A DNA stretch of 64,000 nucleotides, taken from NCBI GenBank assembly GCA_013166775.1, contig JABLTJ010000010.1:32746-96745 (forward strand), written 5' to 3'. The translations under genes and the position numbers were made by a program. This stretch comes from Promethearchaeati archaeon. Lineage in GTDB: Archaea > Asgardarchaeota > Heimdallarchaeia > Heimdallarchaeales > Heimdallarchaeaceae. This document shows positions 25,730 to 35,191 of the stretch, piece by piece (within the stretch, counting starts at the first letter, position 1; each line of letters starts with the position of its first letter). The notes beneath the pieces are model-generated. The model was not told where the DNA came from. It did no database searches and was given only the letters and a program-made list of their open reading frames with translations.

Positions 25730-26989
25730 TCACTTGAATTGAAACCAGAACCAGAAACACCAATATAAGATGATTAAAACAGCTCCAATAGCACTTGGAA
25801 TTCTTTTTTTACCTTCAAGAAGTTTAATTGCAGAGATATTGACAGCTCCAAATATTCCCATAAAGATTATACTTGCAATTGTTGCTACAATCCTGATATC
25901 AAAGAAAACAACAAAAAGCATACTAATGATTCCAGATAATATAATAGCTCTAGCAGGAACTCTAGTTTTTGGATTTATTTTTGAGATCGCAACAGGAATA
26001 ACTTTCTCATGTGAAAGCATATAGGAGAGTCTAGAAGATCCTAATAAGGTTGCATTAATCGCTGAAGCTGCTGAAACTATCGCTGCTATGGCCATAATCC
26101 ATTTTCCAGCTGATCCTAGAAAGACACTTGCTGAGACAGTGAGAATAACTTCCCCGTATGATTCTAAGTCAGAACTCCACCCTAGAACCCCTACAGTAAC
26201 TATTGCTACTGCAACGTAGATAATTAAAACAACTATTATGGAAAAATACATACCAATTGGTAGATCCTTCTTAGGATTCTTCATCTCTTCAACAGAATTA
26301 GATAGAATTTCGAAACCCTCCATAGAAACAAAAATCAAAACAGAACTTGCGACTAGTGAATAACCATCTCTTATGAAGAATGGATCTGTGAAATTATCCC
26401 TTTTAATTGCAAAAATTCCTACTAGTATGTATAAAATAAGAATAGAAACTTTCACTAAAACGAGAATATTTTGAGTCCTACTTGATTCTTTGATTCCTAT
26501 CAAATTTAATCCAATAAAAAGGACTACACTTAGTAATTGAAAGAAAAACGCAGAAGCTGATACTTGATAGAAGAACAAATCAAGTGTTCTATCTCCAAAG
26601 ATTTTCCAAACCTCCCCCAAATACCAACCAAAAGTCATTGCATACAAACTAACAGAAAAACTATAACCAAACCATAAAATGATACCTATAACACCAGACA
26701 AAGATTTTGATTTAAAAGCTTCACGGACATAAATAAAAGCCCCTCCAGCTCTTGGGTGTTTTAAAGCAAGGTGAACATAGCTATATGCTGTAAAAGCACT
26801 TACGATTCCTGCTAAGAGAAAAGCTAAAAACGCTCCGGGACCTGTATCTGCTATAACAATTCCCAAAACACTGAAAACTCCACCACCAATAAGTGCACCT
26901 ATAGCTATCCCTAGTGCTTCTTTTAATCCCAATTCCTTTGAAAGCTCAACAATATCTGAGCTTCCATTATTATCTTTATCGTTTGACAT
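25730..26989 (-). CDS. APC-superfamily amino-acid permease
   Basis: A 419-residue membrane protein with about twelve helices. The first helix carries the glycine-rich substrate-binding break of APC transporters (GIAIGALIGGGVFSVLG), followed by GPGAFLAFLLAGIVSAF and the PRAGGAFIYVREAF block. SVEEMKNPKKDLPIG between helices 6 and 7 is characteristic of amino-acid/polyamine/organocation carriers. It probably imports or exchanges an amino acid by secondary transport. The N-terminus is short, acidic and cytosolic. Confidence 0.9.
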   Translation of the reverse strand: MSNDKDNNGSSDIVELSKELGLKEALGIAIGALIGGGVFSVLGIVIADTGPGAFLAFLLAGIVSAFTAYSYVHLALKHPRAGGAFIYVREAFKSKSLSGVIGIILWFGYSFSVSLYAMTFGWYLGEVWKIFGDRTLDLFFYQVSASAFFFQLLSVVLFIGLNLIGIKESSRTQNILVLVKVSILILYILVGIFAIKRDNFTDPFFIRDGYSLVASSVLIFVSMEGFEILSNSVEEMKNPKKDLPIGMYFSIIVVLIIYVAVAIVTVGVLGWSSDLESYGEVILTVSASVFLGSAGKWIMAIAAIVSAASAINATLLGSSRLSYMLSHEKVIPVAISKINPKTRVPARAIILSGIISMLFVVFFDIRIVATIASIIFMGIFGAVNISAIKLLEGKKRIPSAIGAVLIILYWCFWFWFQFK

Positions 26990-27087
26990 TGGTACCCCAT
27001 TGGCTGAACAAATTAAAGCAAAAAATTTATAATTCTTGTTATTTAGTCAATATAATTCTTTTTCTGAGTCTATATATCTAAAATAGC

Positions 27088-28008
27088 TTAGGGCAAAGAA
27101 ACTACAACAAAGTAGTAAATAAATAACGCAACCACTGAAGCAAAAAGACTCCAGTGAACCTTCCTATTCCATGAAGACAAGTATCTACCATGAAGAATAC
27201 CAAATGGAATAAGTAGAACTACTGCCAAGAAAAGCATAAAGAAAGGTATGTTTGCTAACCCATCTAATATATTGTGATTAATAGAACTAAATCCTAAAAG
27301 TGAAATAATAATTACTTCCCAAATTAGAATCCAAACGATACCTACCATAGCTGTAATCCCTTTCTTCTTATCCTCCATCTCTGTTGTTCTAAAGGTTAGA
27401 AAAGTTGGGATCATGGTAAAAGGAATGAAAATCCCTATCAGTGAAATAACTGCTCCTTGCACCCATATTATATTCGTTGCACCAATTTTCTGTCTTCTAG
27501 CAGCAATATGCTGAGCTAACATATGCCCCCCAAAAACAATAAGTGTGGAAATGAAAGTTGTTAGGAGTTTCCATAGATAATCAGATGATAATGGAATTCC
27601 TTGCCAAAGACGAAAATCAAACAATTCATTCAGAGACAATACAATTCCTACAAAGACAGAAATTACCAAAACATTGTAAATATTCCTGCTAAAACTATAC
27701 AACGTGAAAAAAGAAGATCTCGTTATAAATCTATCTTGAGGTTCAACATAGACTGATTTCTGCTCAATATCACGAGGAGAATAATACTGCTTTTGTTTTC
27801 TACTTACCTTTTCTTTCTTTTCAGTAGCTTTGGGAATAACAGGACTAACCTTTGCTTTTCTATATTCATCAGTTTGATACATTCCTATCCTTGGACAATC
27901 ATGCTGCTCTGGTAGTCTATGTTTTGCACAATATGATTGATTACAAAGTTTACATTTAAAGGGTAAACTTTCTTCCTCTTTACAATCAGGATAAGAGCAG
28001 TTTTTCAT
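27088..28008 (-). CDS. AN1 zinc finger fused to degenerate site-2-protease-like membrane domain
   Basis: 306 residues. Residues 1-45 hold an AN1-type zinc finger: Cys 4 and 9, KCKLC, then CAKHRLPEQHDC with the C-x2-H-x5-H-x-C end. A basic linker leads to a six-helix membrane domain from about residue 100. Its core (GHMLAQHIAARRQKIGA, then VQGAVISLIGIFIPF and a KKGITAMVGIVWI segment) follows the order seen in archaeal AN1-linked M50 proteases. However, HELAH is replaced by HMLAQ, so the catalytic Glu and the second His are missing. It is therefore probably an inactive pseudoprotease. In eukaryotes AN1 fingers occur in ubiquitin- and stress-linked proteins; here a sensing role is inference. Confidence 0.65.
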   Translation of the reverse strand: MKNCSYPDCKEEESLPFKCKLCNQSYCAKHRLPEQHDCPRIGMYQTDEYRKAKVSPVIPKATEKKEKVSRKQKQYYSPRDIEQKSVYVEPQDRFITRSSFFTLYSFSRNIYNVLVISVFVGIVLSLNELFDFRLWQGIPLSSDYLWKLLTTFISTLIVFGGHMLAQHIAARRQKIGATNIIWVQGAVISLIGIFIPFTMIPTFLTFRTTEMEDKKKGITAMVGIVWILIWEVIIISLLGFSSINHNILDGLANIPFFMLFLAVVLLIPFGILHGRYLSSWNRKVHWSLFASVVALFIYYFVVVSLP

Positions 28009-28048
28009 TATTATACAAGGATTCTCATATACACTTAAAGAATTTGCT

Positions 28049-28921
28049 TTATAACATATGATGAATACAAACTCCAGTATTGAGGAGCTTATCTCTAATT
28101 TTGCTAGATAAAGGTTTGGAAATTTTCTTCAAGAGATTTCTTTGTTTCGATTTACCAATTATTACTAAATCGGGTTCATCCTTACCAGAAATAAATTTCA
28201 ACGAAGATAAAACTTTGTGACCAACAATAAACTTGGGTTGAACAATCTGTCCGAAAATATCCTCATATCTTTTGAGGTAAGTTCTAAATGAATTCTGTTC
28301 TTTTTTAATCTCCTTCTCTTTAAGAACTTCTCTTAGAGGTAATGCAGCAGGTACTGCAGCGATGTGATAAACCTTAACTTTGGCATTTTTTTGTGGTGCA
28401 GCAATAGCTGATGCCCATCTAAGAAGAAAAGGATCTCTTGTAGAATAAGGTAGTAAAACAGCTATGTTCTTTAGTTTATCAGAAATTTTCTTTAACGTAG
28501 GGGGAAAGACTTGAAGAATTTCAGTATGAATATAAGGTATTATTGAAGTTGAAATACTCTTAGTTGTCATTTTATCAAGAAGAGTGGGTCTTCTTCTTCC
28601 AGACATAATCACAAGATTATGCCTGTGTTTCTTCCAATATTCGATTATTGCTTCAGGAATATTCTTCTTATTCTCGATAATCAGGTCGTGTTCGATTTCA
28701 TATTTCGAAAGTTTTTTGAGATAATTATCGATGCTACTACCAACATCTGTTCCTATATGTAAAAGATCTATTTTTCCCCCATATTCATGTGCTATATAAA
28801 ATGCGATTTCCAACCCCATACACTCAAAATCTTGACCACCTATTGGCACTAAAATTCTATCAAGATTCAAGAAATAAACATCTTGAAAATCAGGGTGTAA
28901 TTTTGAGGGAATCCTTGACAT
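28049..28921 (-). CDS. Tandem universal stress protein (two UspA domains)
   Basis: A 290-residue soluble protein made of two USP-like halves. The first opens RILVPIGGQDFECMGLEIAFY and includes HNLVIMSGRRRPT. The second opens NIAVLLPYSTRDPFLLRWA and ends PDLVIIGKSKQR before a short C-terminus ending CIHHML. The second half's G-x-S/K-x-R near the ATP loop fits a nucleotide-binding USP; the first half is less typical. USPs of this kind respond to stress or regulate transporters, and the neighbouring permease gene would suit the latter, but that is only context. It lies between purA and the AN1 protein, on the same strand. Confidence 0.78.
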   Translation of the reverse strand: MSRIPSKLHPDFQDVYFLNLDRILVPIGGQDFECMGLEIAFYIAHEYGGKIDLLHIGTDVGSSIDNYLKKLSKYEIEHDLIIENKKNIPEAIIEYWKKHRHNLVIMSGRRRPTLLDKMTTKSISTSIIPYIHTEILQVFPPTLKKISDKLKNIAVLLPYSTRDPFLLRWASAIAAPQKNAKVKVYHIAAVPAALPLREVLKEKEIKKEQNSFRTYLKRYEDIFGQIVQPKFIVGHKVLSSLKFISGKDEPDLVIIGKSKQRNLLKKISKPLSSKIRDKLLNTGVCIHHML

Positions 28922-28988
28922 TCTCTTGTTCGATAACGGTTAAAACTCATCTAATATAAAGATTATTCTAAAAATTTGTTAGAGCAAT

Positions 28989-29999
28989 CTAGACTTGCTC
29001 TCGTAAATCTATTATATCCTCAGCTGATGGACCAGTACCAATAATTGAAACTTTGATTCTAGTCTCGGATTCAATCTTCTCGATAAACTCCTCTATTTCA
29101 CCTTTTATCATATCAACATCATTGGCTTTTGCTATTTGTGGATAAAGAATATCAAGTTTAGTTAAACCAATCTGTGATGCTCCATTCAATCTTACTGCTT
29201 TTCTAGCAAGGTCGTAATTGAATGGTGCAGCTCTTCTCAATCGTCCTGTGACAGCTCCATATTCTTCCCATCCCCTTCTCATTGTTTCTTCGGGTGATAG
29301 TTCTCCTGGTAGCTCCCCTGTTCCTACTCTAGTAATAAAAGATTTCATGATAACCATAACATCAGTAACTCTTGTTGGACCTACTCCAAGATCTGAACAA
29401 ATCGCAGCTGCAGAAGTGTCCTTAGATGTAACATAAGGATAACTTCCATGAAACAATGAAAGTAGTATTGCTTGACTTCCTTCTGCCATTACTCCATTGC
29501 CTTTGTCTAACTCATCATTAATTTCTACACTAACATCAGTAAGATAAGATTCTAGTTCAGGAATTTCTTTAGCTATTTTTAATTTACGTAGCACTCTGTC
29601 AACATTTGCTGGACCAGTCCCACTTCCTGTTGACCCTATCTTTACTTTGAGATGTTCATTAGAAGAATCAATGTTTATATGTTCTTGTTCAATGATTCCA
29701 CATTGAAAATCTACACCCATTCTATCATGAGTTTTGGTCACATCTAGTTCTTTTAGTAAAATCTTAGGGTCAACTAAAACTCCAGCACCTATTAATAAAC
29801 GAATCCTTGGATTTACAAAACCAGATGGAACCATTCGAAGCTTATATTCTTGCTTTTGAAACTGAATTGTGTGACCAGCGTTTGTTCCTACTCCAGCTCT
29901 TGCTACAATGCTTGGTTCATCTTTTAAAGCTAGAAAAGAAAGAATCTTACCTTTTCCTTCATCTCCCCAAAAACCTCCACAAACAACAGTAAATGACAT
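28989..29999 (-). CDS. purA: Adenylosuccinate synthetase (archaeal short form)
   Basis: A 336-residue enzyme joining IMP and aspartate with GTP to form adenylosuccinate, the first step from IMP to AMP. The N-terminus has FWGDEGKGK (P-loop-like GTP and catalytic Asp region) and VGTNAGHT with the catalytic His. GSTGSGTGPA and EGSQAILLSLFHGSYPYVT are further family blocks. The length is about 90 residues below the bacterial enzyme (~430), as is usual in archaea, so it is not truncated. It starts with ATG at 29999. No other purine gene lies beside it. Confidence 0.95.
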   Translation of the reverse strand: MSFTVVCGGFWGDEGKGKILSFLALKDEPSIVARAGVGTNAGHTIQFQKQEYKLRMVPSGFVNPRIRLLIGAGVLVDPKILLKELDVTKTHDRMGVDFQCGIIEQEHINIDSSNEHLKVKIGSTGSGTGPANVDRVLRKLKIAKEIPELESYLTDVSVEINDELDKGNGVMAEGSQAILLSLFHGSYPYVTSKDTSAAAICSDLGVGPTRVTDVMVIMKSFITRVGTGELPGELSPEETMRRGWEEYGAVTGRLRRAAPFNYDLARKAVRLNGASQIGLTKLDILYPQIAKANDVDMIKGEIEEFIEKIESETRIKVSIIGTGPSAEDIIDLREQV

Positions 30000-30109
30000 A
30001 CAAGAATAGACAAGGAAAACTCATTGTTAAATTTTTCACATCAACTCTGATATAGTATTAAATTACATTGAGAAAGAAATATTAGTGCAACAAGAATCTT
30101 GTTCTCATC

Positions 30110-30958
30110 ATGGATTACGAATTAGTGGAATTTGAATCGCCCTTTTTCACACTATATAAGTTGCATGAAGGAATCTATGCCGTAATTGCCACAGATCATG
30201 CTCTAACTGGTGCAAATGCAGGTTTTTTTAATATAGGGAATCATACAATTCTATTTGATACTTTGGCAACTCCTAATGCAACTCAGGATTTACTAAAAGC
30301 ATCTGAAATCTTTACTTCAAGAAAACCTACGATGGTTATAAATAGTCATTATCACGGAGATCACATTTATGGAAATTATGCAATTCCCTCTAGTGTTCCA
30401 ATAATAAGTAATCCAACAACTCTAGCAATGATGAAGAAGTATACTTTAGAGAAGTTAGCTGAATACCAGAAAATTGCTCCATCAGAGATAAACTAATACA
30501 AAGAACAATTGAATTCTGAAGAGAATCCCTCAAAAATTTTTGAAATAGAAAACGATATTAAATTCTTGGAAACAATAATAGAACCAAATTTTCATTTAAG
30601 AACTCCTGATTTGCTAATTGATGATTCCCTTATTGCTCAAGGTAGTGAAAGAATGGTACAAATTCTCAATGTAGGAGCCGCACATTCAGAAGGAGATATC
30701 ATAGCTTACTTCCCTTCAGAAAAAATCTGTTTTATGAGTGATCTCTTATTTGAAAATGTAGAACCCAGTTGGGCAGAAAAGGAAACAGTAATGCCATTTG
30801 CTGTTAATCCACTTCAACATTATAAAATTCTTGAAAAATACAATAAGAAAGAACTAATAGCAGCTGTTCCAGGTCATGGAAAACTGATTTCTGCTGCTTC
30901 TGTTTTCGAGAAAAATATGGATTATTTAAAGCTAAAATATCAAGAAGTGTTGAAATAA
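30110..30958 (+). pseudogene. MBL-fold metallohydrolase interrupted by an in-frame TAA
   Basis: One frame of 283 codons encodes a metallo-beta-lactamase-fold hydrolase, but codon 129 is TAA (30494-30496). Before it: ATDHALTGANAGFFNIG and NSHYHGDHIYGN, the metal-binding H-x-H-x-D-H at about residues 80-85. After it: LNVGAAHSEGDIIAYFPS (third His), CFMSDLLF (bridging Asp) and VPGHGKLI (last His). All metal ligands survive across both parts, and no ribosome site precedes a restart (TTG at 30509), so this looks like a recent nonsense mutation or a base error in an otherwise intact gene. The substrate class cannot be read. Confidence 0.75.
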
Positions 30959-31014
30959 AATACGCTTTAACAAAAAACTAATAAATTACCTCTCTAAGTC
31001 AAGCTTGAATAACA

Positions 31015-31578
31015 ATGTCCATATTTGGAGTTGTAAAGATTGTACTTTTAGGTGATTACGCAACAGGAAAGACAACCCTAAAAAGAAATTTCATGGGTCT
31101 TCATTTAGATGAAGCTTATATGAGTACCCTAGGTGTAGATTTAGCATCTCACAAACACGAAGACGAAGATATGGAAATAACCTTTCAGATTTGGGATCTT
31201 GGAGGACAACCAGAATTTAAAGAACTGAGAAGTAAGCAATATGCAGGAGCAGAGGGGGGACTACTGGTTTTTGACAAAAGTCGTCCTGAAACTTATTCTA
31301 ATTTAGAGAATTGGTTAGAGGAATTGAATGCCTCTCTAAAAGAAAGAGTTCCTGTGCTAATCCTTGGAAATAAAAACGATTTAATAGATGGAGAAAACAA
31401 TTTGAGGATCGATACTGAAGCACAGCGATATCTCAATGAGACTAAAGATCTGTATCCTAATATTGAATTAAGAGAATACTATTCAACTTGTGCTTTGACA
31501 GGTATGAATGTTTACAAAGCTTTTCTAAATCTTGGGCGAATTATCATCAGAAGTAAAAGTGATGAGCTGAAAATATAA
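31015..31578 (+). CDS. Ras/Rab-like small GTPase
   Basis: A 187-residue GTPase with all five G boxes: GDYATGKT (13-20), a switch-I Thr in YMSTLGVD, WDLGGQ (about 60-65), GNKNDL (NKND about 119-122) and TCAL (about 159-162). WDLGGQPEF keeps the catalytic Gln, so hydrolysis should be possible. There is no C-terminal Cys for prenylation and no N-terminal Gly for acylation, so membrane recruitment, if any, must come from partners. Asgard archaea have many such GTPases. The next gene, 60 bases on, is a membrane-anchored CCDC47-like protein, and longin-like partners occur elsewhere in the window. Confidence 0.92.
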   Translation: MSIFGVVKIVLLGDYATGKTTLKRNFMGLHLDEAYMSTLGVDLASHKHEDEDMEITFQIWDLGGQPEFKELRSKQYAGAEGGLLVFDKSRPETYSNLENWLEELNASLKERVPVLILGNKNDLIDGENNLRIDTEAQRYLNETKDLYPNIELREYYSTCALTGMNVYKAFLNLGRIIIRSKSDELKI

Positions 31579-31639
31579 GATAGAGAAAGAATTAAAATAG
31601 GTATTATCTCTGAACCGTTAAAAGAGATTGGTTATTACT

Positions 31640-32548
31640 ATGGCTGATGGAATCCTTGCTCAATTTGGCTCAATCCTAGCAATGCTTGTACCTATTTTAG
31701 TATTTGTTGGGTTATACCTTGCATTTTACATCTGGGGAAAATATGCTAACAGAAAGAAGAAAGAGTTTTATTTTGATGATGTTCTTACTGCAATCGATCC
31801 TTATATCGAGAATTATTCTAGAAAAGATCCAAATGATAGACAAATAGAGATAAGATGTCAACTAAATGAAGAATTTGAACTTAAGAGTGCTTCAGCTTGG
31901 TTAATATTACTTCCAAGAACAAGTTTCCCAACTATGTTGGTAGATGGATTGTTCTTCAGAAATAAGGATTCCTTCGGTTTAGCTGCTAATTTCGCTGAAA
32001 AACCTCGTGTTTTATTTGAAGTGATTCCATACAAAATGAAATCAGCAATAAGAAAGGATTTTGATTATTTAGTAGAGATAGATGATATTCCAACTCCTGA
32101 TCAAGACACAAACGAGGCTTTTCTAATTAAGTCAAATAGACCAAGAGCAATAAACCAGCTAATAAGAAGCAAAATGTTTCTCAAAAATCTGAAAGATTAT
32201 TCTAAAGAAGTGCAATGGATATCTGTAAGAACAGATGAACCACATTTTGAAATGAAATTCAGCATGACAGGAAAACCTGCAGATTTGTTAACTCTAGTTA
32301 AGTTCTCTATGACAGTTCTGAAATTCTTTGGAAAGGTTACTGAAAGAACAAAAGATTTACCTATACCTTCAGTTTTGAAGAAAGAAGTAAAGAAAGTAAC
32401 AGAAAAAGAAAAACAGAAACAAGAAAAAGAGAAAGAGAAATACATGAAAGAAAGGGAAAAGAGAAGAGAAAAAGCTAGAAAAGAAGAAGAAAGAAGAGCA
32501 AAGAAAAGAGCTAAAGACGAATCAAGAGCAAAGAGAAAAAGTGAATAG
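31640..32548 (+). CDS. CCDC47-like single-span membrane protein with charged C-terminal helix
   Basis: 302 residues from ATG 31640 (an in-frame TTG lies at 31628). A single membrane helix near the N-terminus (about 11-32: AMLVPILVFVGLYLAFYIWG) is followed by a mixed alpha/beta domain of about 200 residues (FYFDDVLTAIDPYIENY, IEIRCQLNEEFELKS, ISVRTDEPHFEMKFSMTG). The last ~55 residues are a Lys/Glu/Arg-rich helix (KEKYMKEREKRREKARKEEE). That order, and the basic C-terminal helix, match eukaryotic CCDC47, an ER translocon partner in the PAT complex whose tail contacts the ribosome. Homology is proposed from architecture and faint block similarity only. An alternative is an unrelated anchored coiled-coil protein. 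Confidence 0.55.
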   Translation: MADGILAQFGSILAMLVPILVFVGLYLAFYIWGKYANRKKKEFYFDDVLTAIDPYIENYSRKDPNDRQIEIRCQLNEEFELKSASAWLILLPRTSFPTMLVDGLFFRNKDSFGLAANFAEKPRVLFEVIPYKMKSAIRKDFDYLVEIDDIPTPDQDTNEAFLIKSNRPRAINQLIRSKMFLKNLKDYSKEVQWISVRTDEPHFEMKFSMTGKPADLLTLVKFSMTVLKFFGKVTERTKDLPIPSVLKKEVKKVTEKEKQKQEKEKEKYMKEREKRREKARKEEERRAKKRAKDESRAKRKSE

Positions 32549-32690
32549 AAAAAAGCTTAAAATAGTCAAAATGCATTTTTCCTTTGTTTGAGGAAATAAT
32601 TTAAATATCTTAATAAAAGAAGGTAATTGAAAACCATTCAGTTAATTAATTACATCTATTCCAACTATTCTAAAGAAAGAAGGTTTCAAT

Positions 32691-33548
32691 ATGCCAGATA
32701 AGAAAATTAAAATTATTGTAGATAGTACTAGTGATTTACCAGATGAGCTTGTAGAAAAATATGATATAGACATAGTTCCTATGTACATTCATTATGATAA
32801 TCAAATATATGAGGATAGGACACAAATAACCTCAGAAGATTTTTATGACATATTAAGAAATATTGATGAACTACCTACTACTTCAGCTCCAAGTCCAAGG
32901 GATTTCTGGGAAAAAGTAACAGAGAGTTTGAAAGAATATTCCACTATTTTTATAGCTACGATCTCTTCTAAGTTTTCTGCAACCTATCAGTCAGCAGGAA
33001 TTGTAATAAAGAGGTTTAAAGATAAGAAGATTCATTTAGTCGATTCGAAATTTGGTTCAGGGGTGCTAGCATTCTTAGCTTTAGCTGCTGCAAAACTCTT
33101 CAAGAAAGGAGTGACTGGTGAAGAATTAGTTGAGGAAGTTGAAAGAATACGAGATGAATCTATTCTTTTAGGGTATGTCGATAATGTTGAAAATCTAAAG
33201 AAATCCGGAAGAATTTCTCACCTCAAATATTTTGTGGGAACACTGCTGAAAGCGAAGCCAATAATCGAAATTAAAAACGGAATACTAGAAGGAATAGGTA
33301 AAGCTACTGGAAAAGTGAAAGCTCAAGAGAAAGTTGTTGAAGAAATAGTTTCCCGAATTCCAAAAGATAAGAAATATGACTTAATGATTACACATGGAGA
33401 TGACACTGAATCTGCGGAAAAGATAATGAATGAATTGGAAAAAGAGTTAACACTGGGAGAGAAAATTATCAACTTTCTAACTCCAGCTCTAGCAGTTCAT
33501 TTAGGGATAGGAACTATAGTAGTATCACTATCACCTAGCATTTCCTAA
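32691..33548 (+). CDS. DegV family protein
   Basis: A 285-residue protein with the DegV pattern: KIIVDSTSDLPDELVEKYDI, VPMYIHYDNQIYEDRTQIT, PTTSAPSPRDFWE, ISSKFSATYQSA and VDSKFGSGVLAFLALAAAK. Members bind a long-chain fatty acid in a cleft between two domains; in bacteria (FakB) they present it to a kinase. No FakA-like kinase lies nearby, and archaea lack ester-linked fatty-acid phospholipids, so the lipid partner here is unclear. The ATG follows an AAAGAAAGG-like stretch. Confidence 0.88.
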   Translation: MPDKKIKIIVDSTSDLPDELVEKYDIDIVPMYIHYDNQIYEDRTQITSEDFYDILRNIDELPTTSAPSPRDFWEKVTESLKEYSTIFIATISSKFSATYQSAGIVIKRFKDKKIHLVDSKFGSGVLAFLALAAAKLFKKGVTGEELVEEVERIRDESILLGYVDNVENLKKSGRISHLKYFVGTLLKAKPIIEIKNGILEGIGKATGKVKAQEKVVEEIVSRIPKDKKYDLMITHGDDTESAEKIMNELEKELTLGEKIINFLTPALAVHLGIGTIVVSLSPSIS

Positions 33549-33571
33549 CGAAAAGTGATTTTAGAAGATTC

Positions 33572-35116
33572 CTAAATCTCTTTAGCCTTAAAATTCATAG
33601 CTTTGTCTATAATTTTATGTATATATTTTGGTATATCAGAAGCCATAAGGCCATCACCGAAATTTTCAGATGCTAGTTCTCCTGCTGCTCCTGAAATAAA
33701 GGCTCCTAGAGCTGCTGAGATAAAAGTATCATCTGTTACAGAGAGTATAGATGCAACGATTCCTGTAAGAACATCACCAGTACCTCCAACAGTCATACCT
33801 GGATGTCCAGTTTTGTTTATTTTGGTTCTCACACCATTAGAAATAATATCATTTTCTCCCTTAAGAAGTATTGTTGTTTTCCATCGCTTTGCAGCTTCTT
33901 CCACAATTTTCATATCTTTTTCCAGTACTCCAGTAAACTTTTTCTTGAAAATTCTAGAGAATTCTCCCCCATGGGGAGTTAAAATAGATTTATGGAACTG
34001 CAGCAAGGATAGATGATTTTCTTCCATTACACTAAGAGCACTAGCATCAATTATAACTTGTCTTTGTTCTTTATTTTTCAGAAATTCTAGAAGCGTTTCT
34101 TTTGTTGTTATTGTAACCATCATTCCAGGACCAATGACAAAAGCAGATCCTTTAAGTCTTGGATGTTCAAAAGTTTTTTTGATATCAATAGGCTCAATTT
34201 CATTTTCATGTGCTGGAATAGTAATGAAATCTGGAGCAAATGAAGCTACAGTTTCTCTAATGTTCGCTGGAGTAATTATGAAAACCAGATCTGCTCCCGT
34301 TCGAAAAGCCCCAAAACCCGCGAGAGCTGGAGCACCAACATAATCCTTAGAACCTGCAATAACAGTGACAACTCCATTTTGTCTTTTATGACTGCTTTTT
34401 TTCCTTTTAGGGAAGAACCATTTCAAATCTCCAATCCCAACACATATTTCTGATTCTTCAGATATACCTATATTTCGTACAATGATTGATGATTCTGTAA
34501 AATCTTCTTGTTTTATTTTATTTCTTCCAAGGCATATAATCAGTTTGGGTTTTTTTACATAAATCTCGCTAAGAATTTCAGGATTATATCCTGAAGGAAT
34601 ATCTAAAGATATGATGTCACATTCAAGATTTTTATTCAGGAACTCTACAACTGTTTTGTACGGTTCCTTTAATTTTCCTTGTATACCAATTCCAAATAGG
34701 GCATCCACAACAATCGATCGCTCATTAATCTTATTAAGAACTACTTCCACATTTTTTTTGGTTTTTATTTCAAACCATCTATCATTTGGTAAAATTTCTA
34801 ATAATTTATCGTAATTCTTTTGTGAAGCTTGAGAATTGAATCTTTTCTTATCACCAACTAGTATTATTTCACAATTGAAGCCTTCCTCTATAAGATATTT
34901 AGCAGCAACTAAAGCATCTCCTCCATTATTTCCAAAACCAGACAACATAACGATGTTCTCTATTGAATTGTTCTTAGCGTATTTACTGATTTCTTCTGCT
35001 ACAACTTTACCTGCTATTTCCATCATCTCAAAAATAGTGATTCCTGTTGCAAAGACATTATCTTCTAATGCTCTAGTCATTTTAATGGTAAATAGCTCAG
35101 GATCGTTTTCATTCAT
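33572..35116 (-). CDS. nnr: Bifunctional NAD(P)H-hydrate epimerase / ADP-dependent dehydratase
   Basis: A 514-residue two-domain repair enzyme. Residues ~1-215 are the epimerase (YjeF_N): MLSGFGNNGGDALVAA, VVDALFGIGIQGKL and ISLDIPSGYNPE. Residues ~235-510 are the dehydratase: TVIAGSKDYVGAPALAG, VIGPGM, TPHGGEFSRIF and TVGGTGDVLTGI, with the catalytic Asp. Together they convert R- and S-hydrates of NADH and NADPH, formed spontaneously or by damage, back to the normal cofactors, using ADP. The fusion and length are standard for archaea. It converges with the degV gene. Confidence 0.93.
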   Translation of the reverse strand: MNENDPELFTIKMTRALEDNVFATGITIFEMMEIAGKVVAEEISKYAKNNSIENIVMLSGFGNNGGDALVAAKYLIEEGFNCEIILVGDKKRFNSQASQKNYDKLLEILPNDRWFEIKTKKNVEVVLNKINERSIVVDALFGIGIQGKLKEPYKTVVEFLNKNLECDIISLDIPSGYNPEILSEIYVKKPKLIICLGRNKIKQEDFTESSIIVRNIGISEESEICVGIGDLKWFFPKRKKSSHKRQNGVVTVIAGSKDYVGAPALAGFGAFRTGADLVFIITPANIRETVASFAPDFITIPAHENEIEPIDIKKTFEHPRLKGSAFVIGPGMMVTITTKETLLEFLKNKEQRQVIIDASALSVMEENHLSLLQFHKSILTPHGGEFSRIFKKKFTGVLEKDMKIVEEAAKRWKTTILLKGENDIISNGVRTKINKTGHPGMTVGGTGDVLTGIVASILSVTDDTFISAALGAFISGAAGELASENFGDGLMASDIPKYIHKIIDKAMNFKAKEI

Positions 35117-35191
35117 TAAGAGAAGTTTATTCTGCTTTCTAATAACTCTTTTTAATAAAAAAATTAAACAAAAAATAAGAAATTGGGAAGA

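Noticed and set aside
30509..30958. Separate MBL gene starting at TTG 30509
   Set aside because: The frame is the same as the upstream half, ligands are split across both, and no ribosome site precedes the TTG; better read as one gene with an internal stop.
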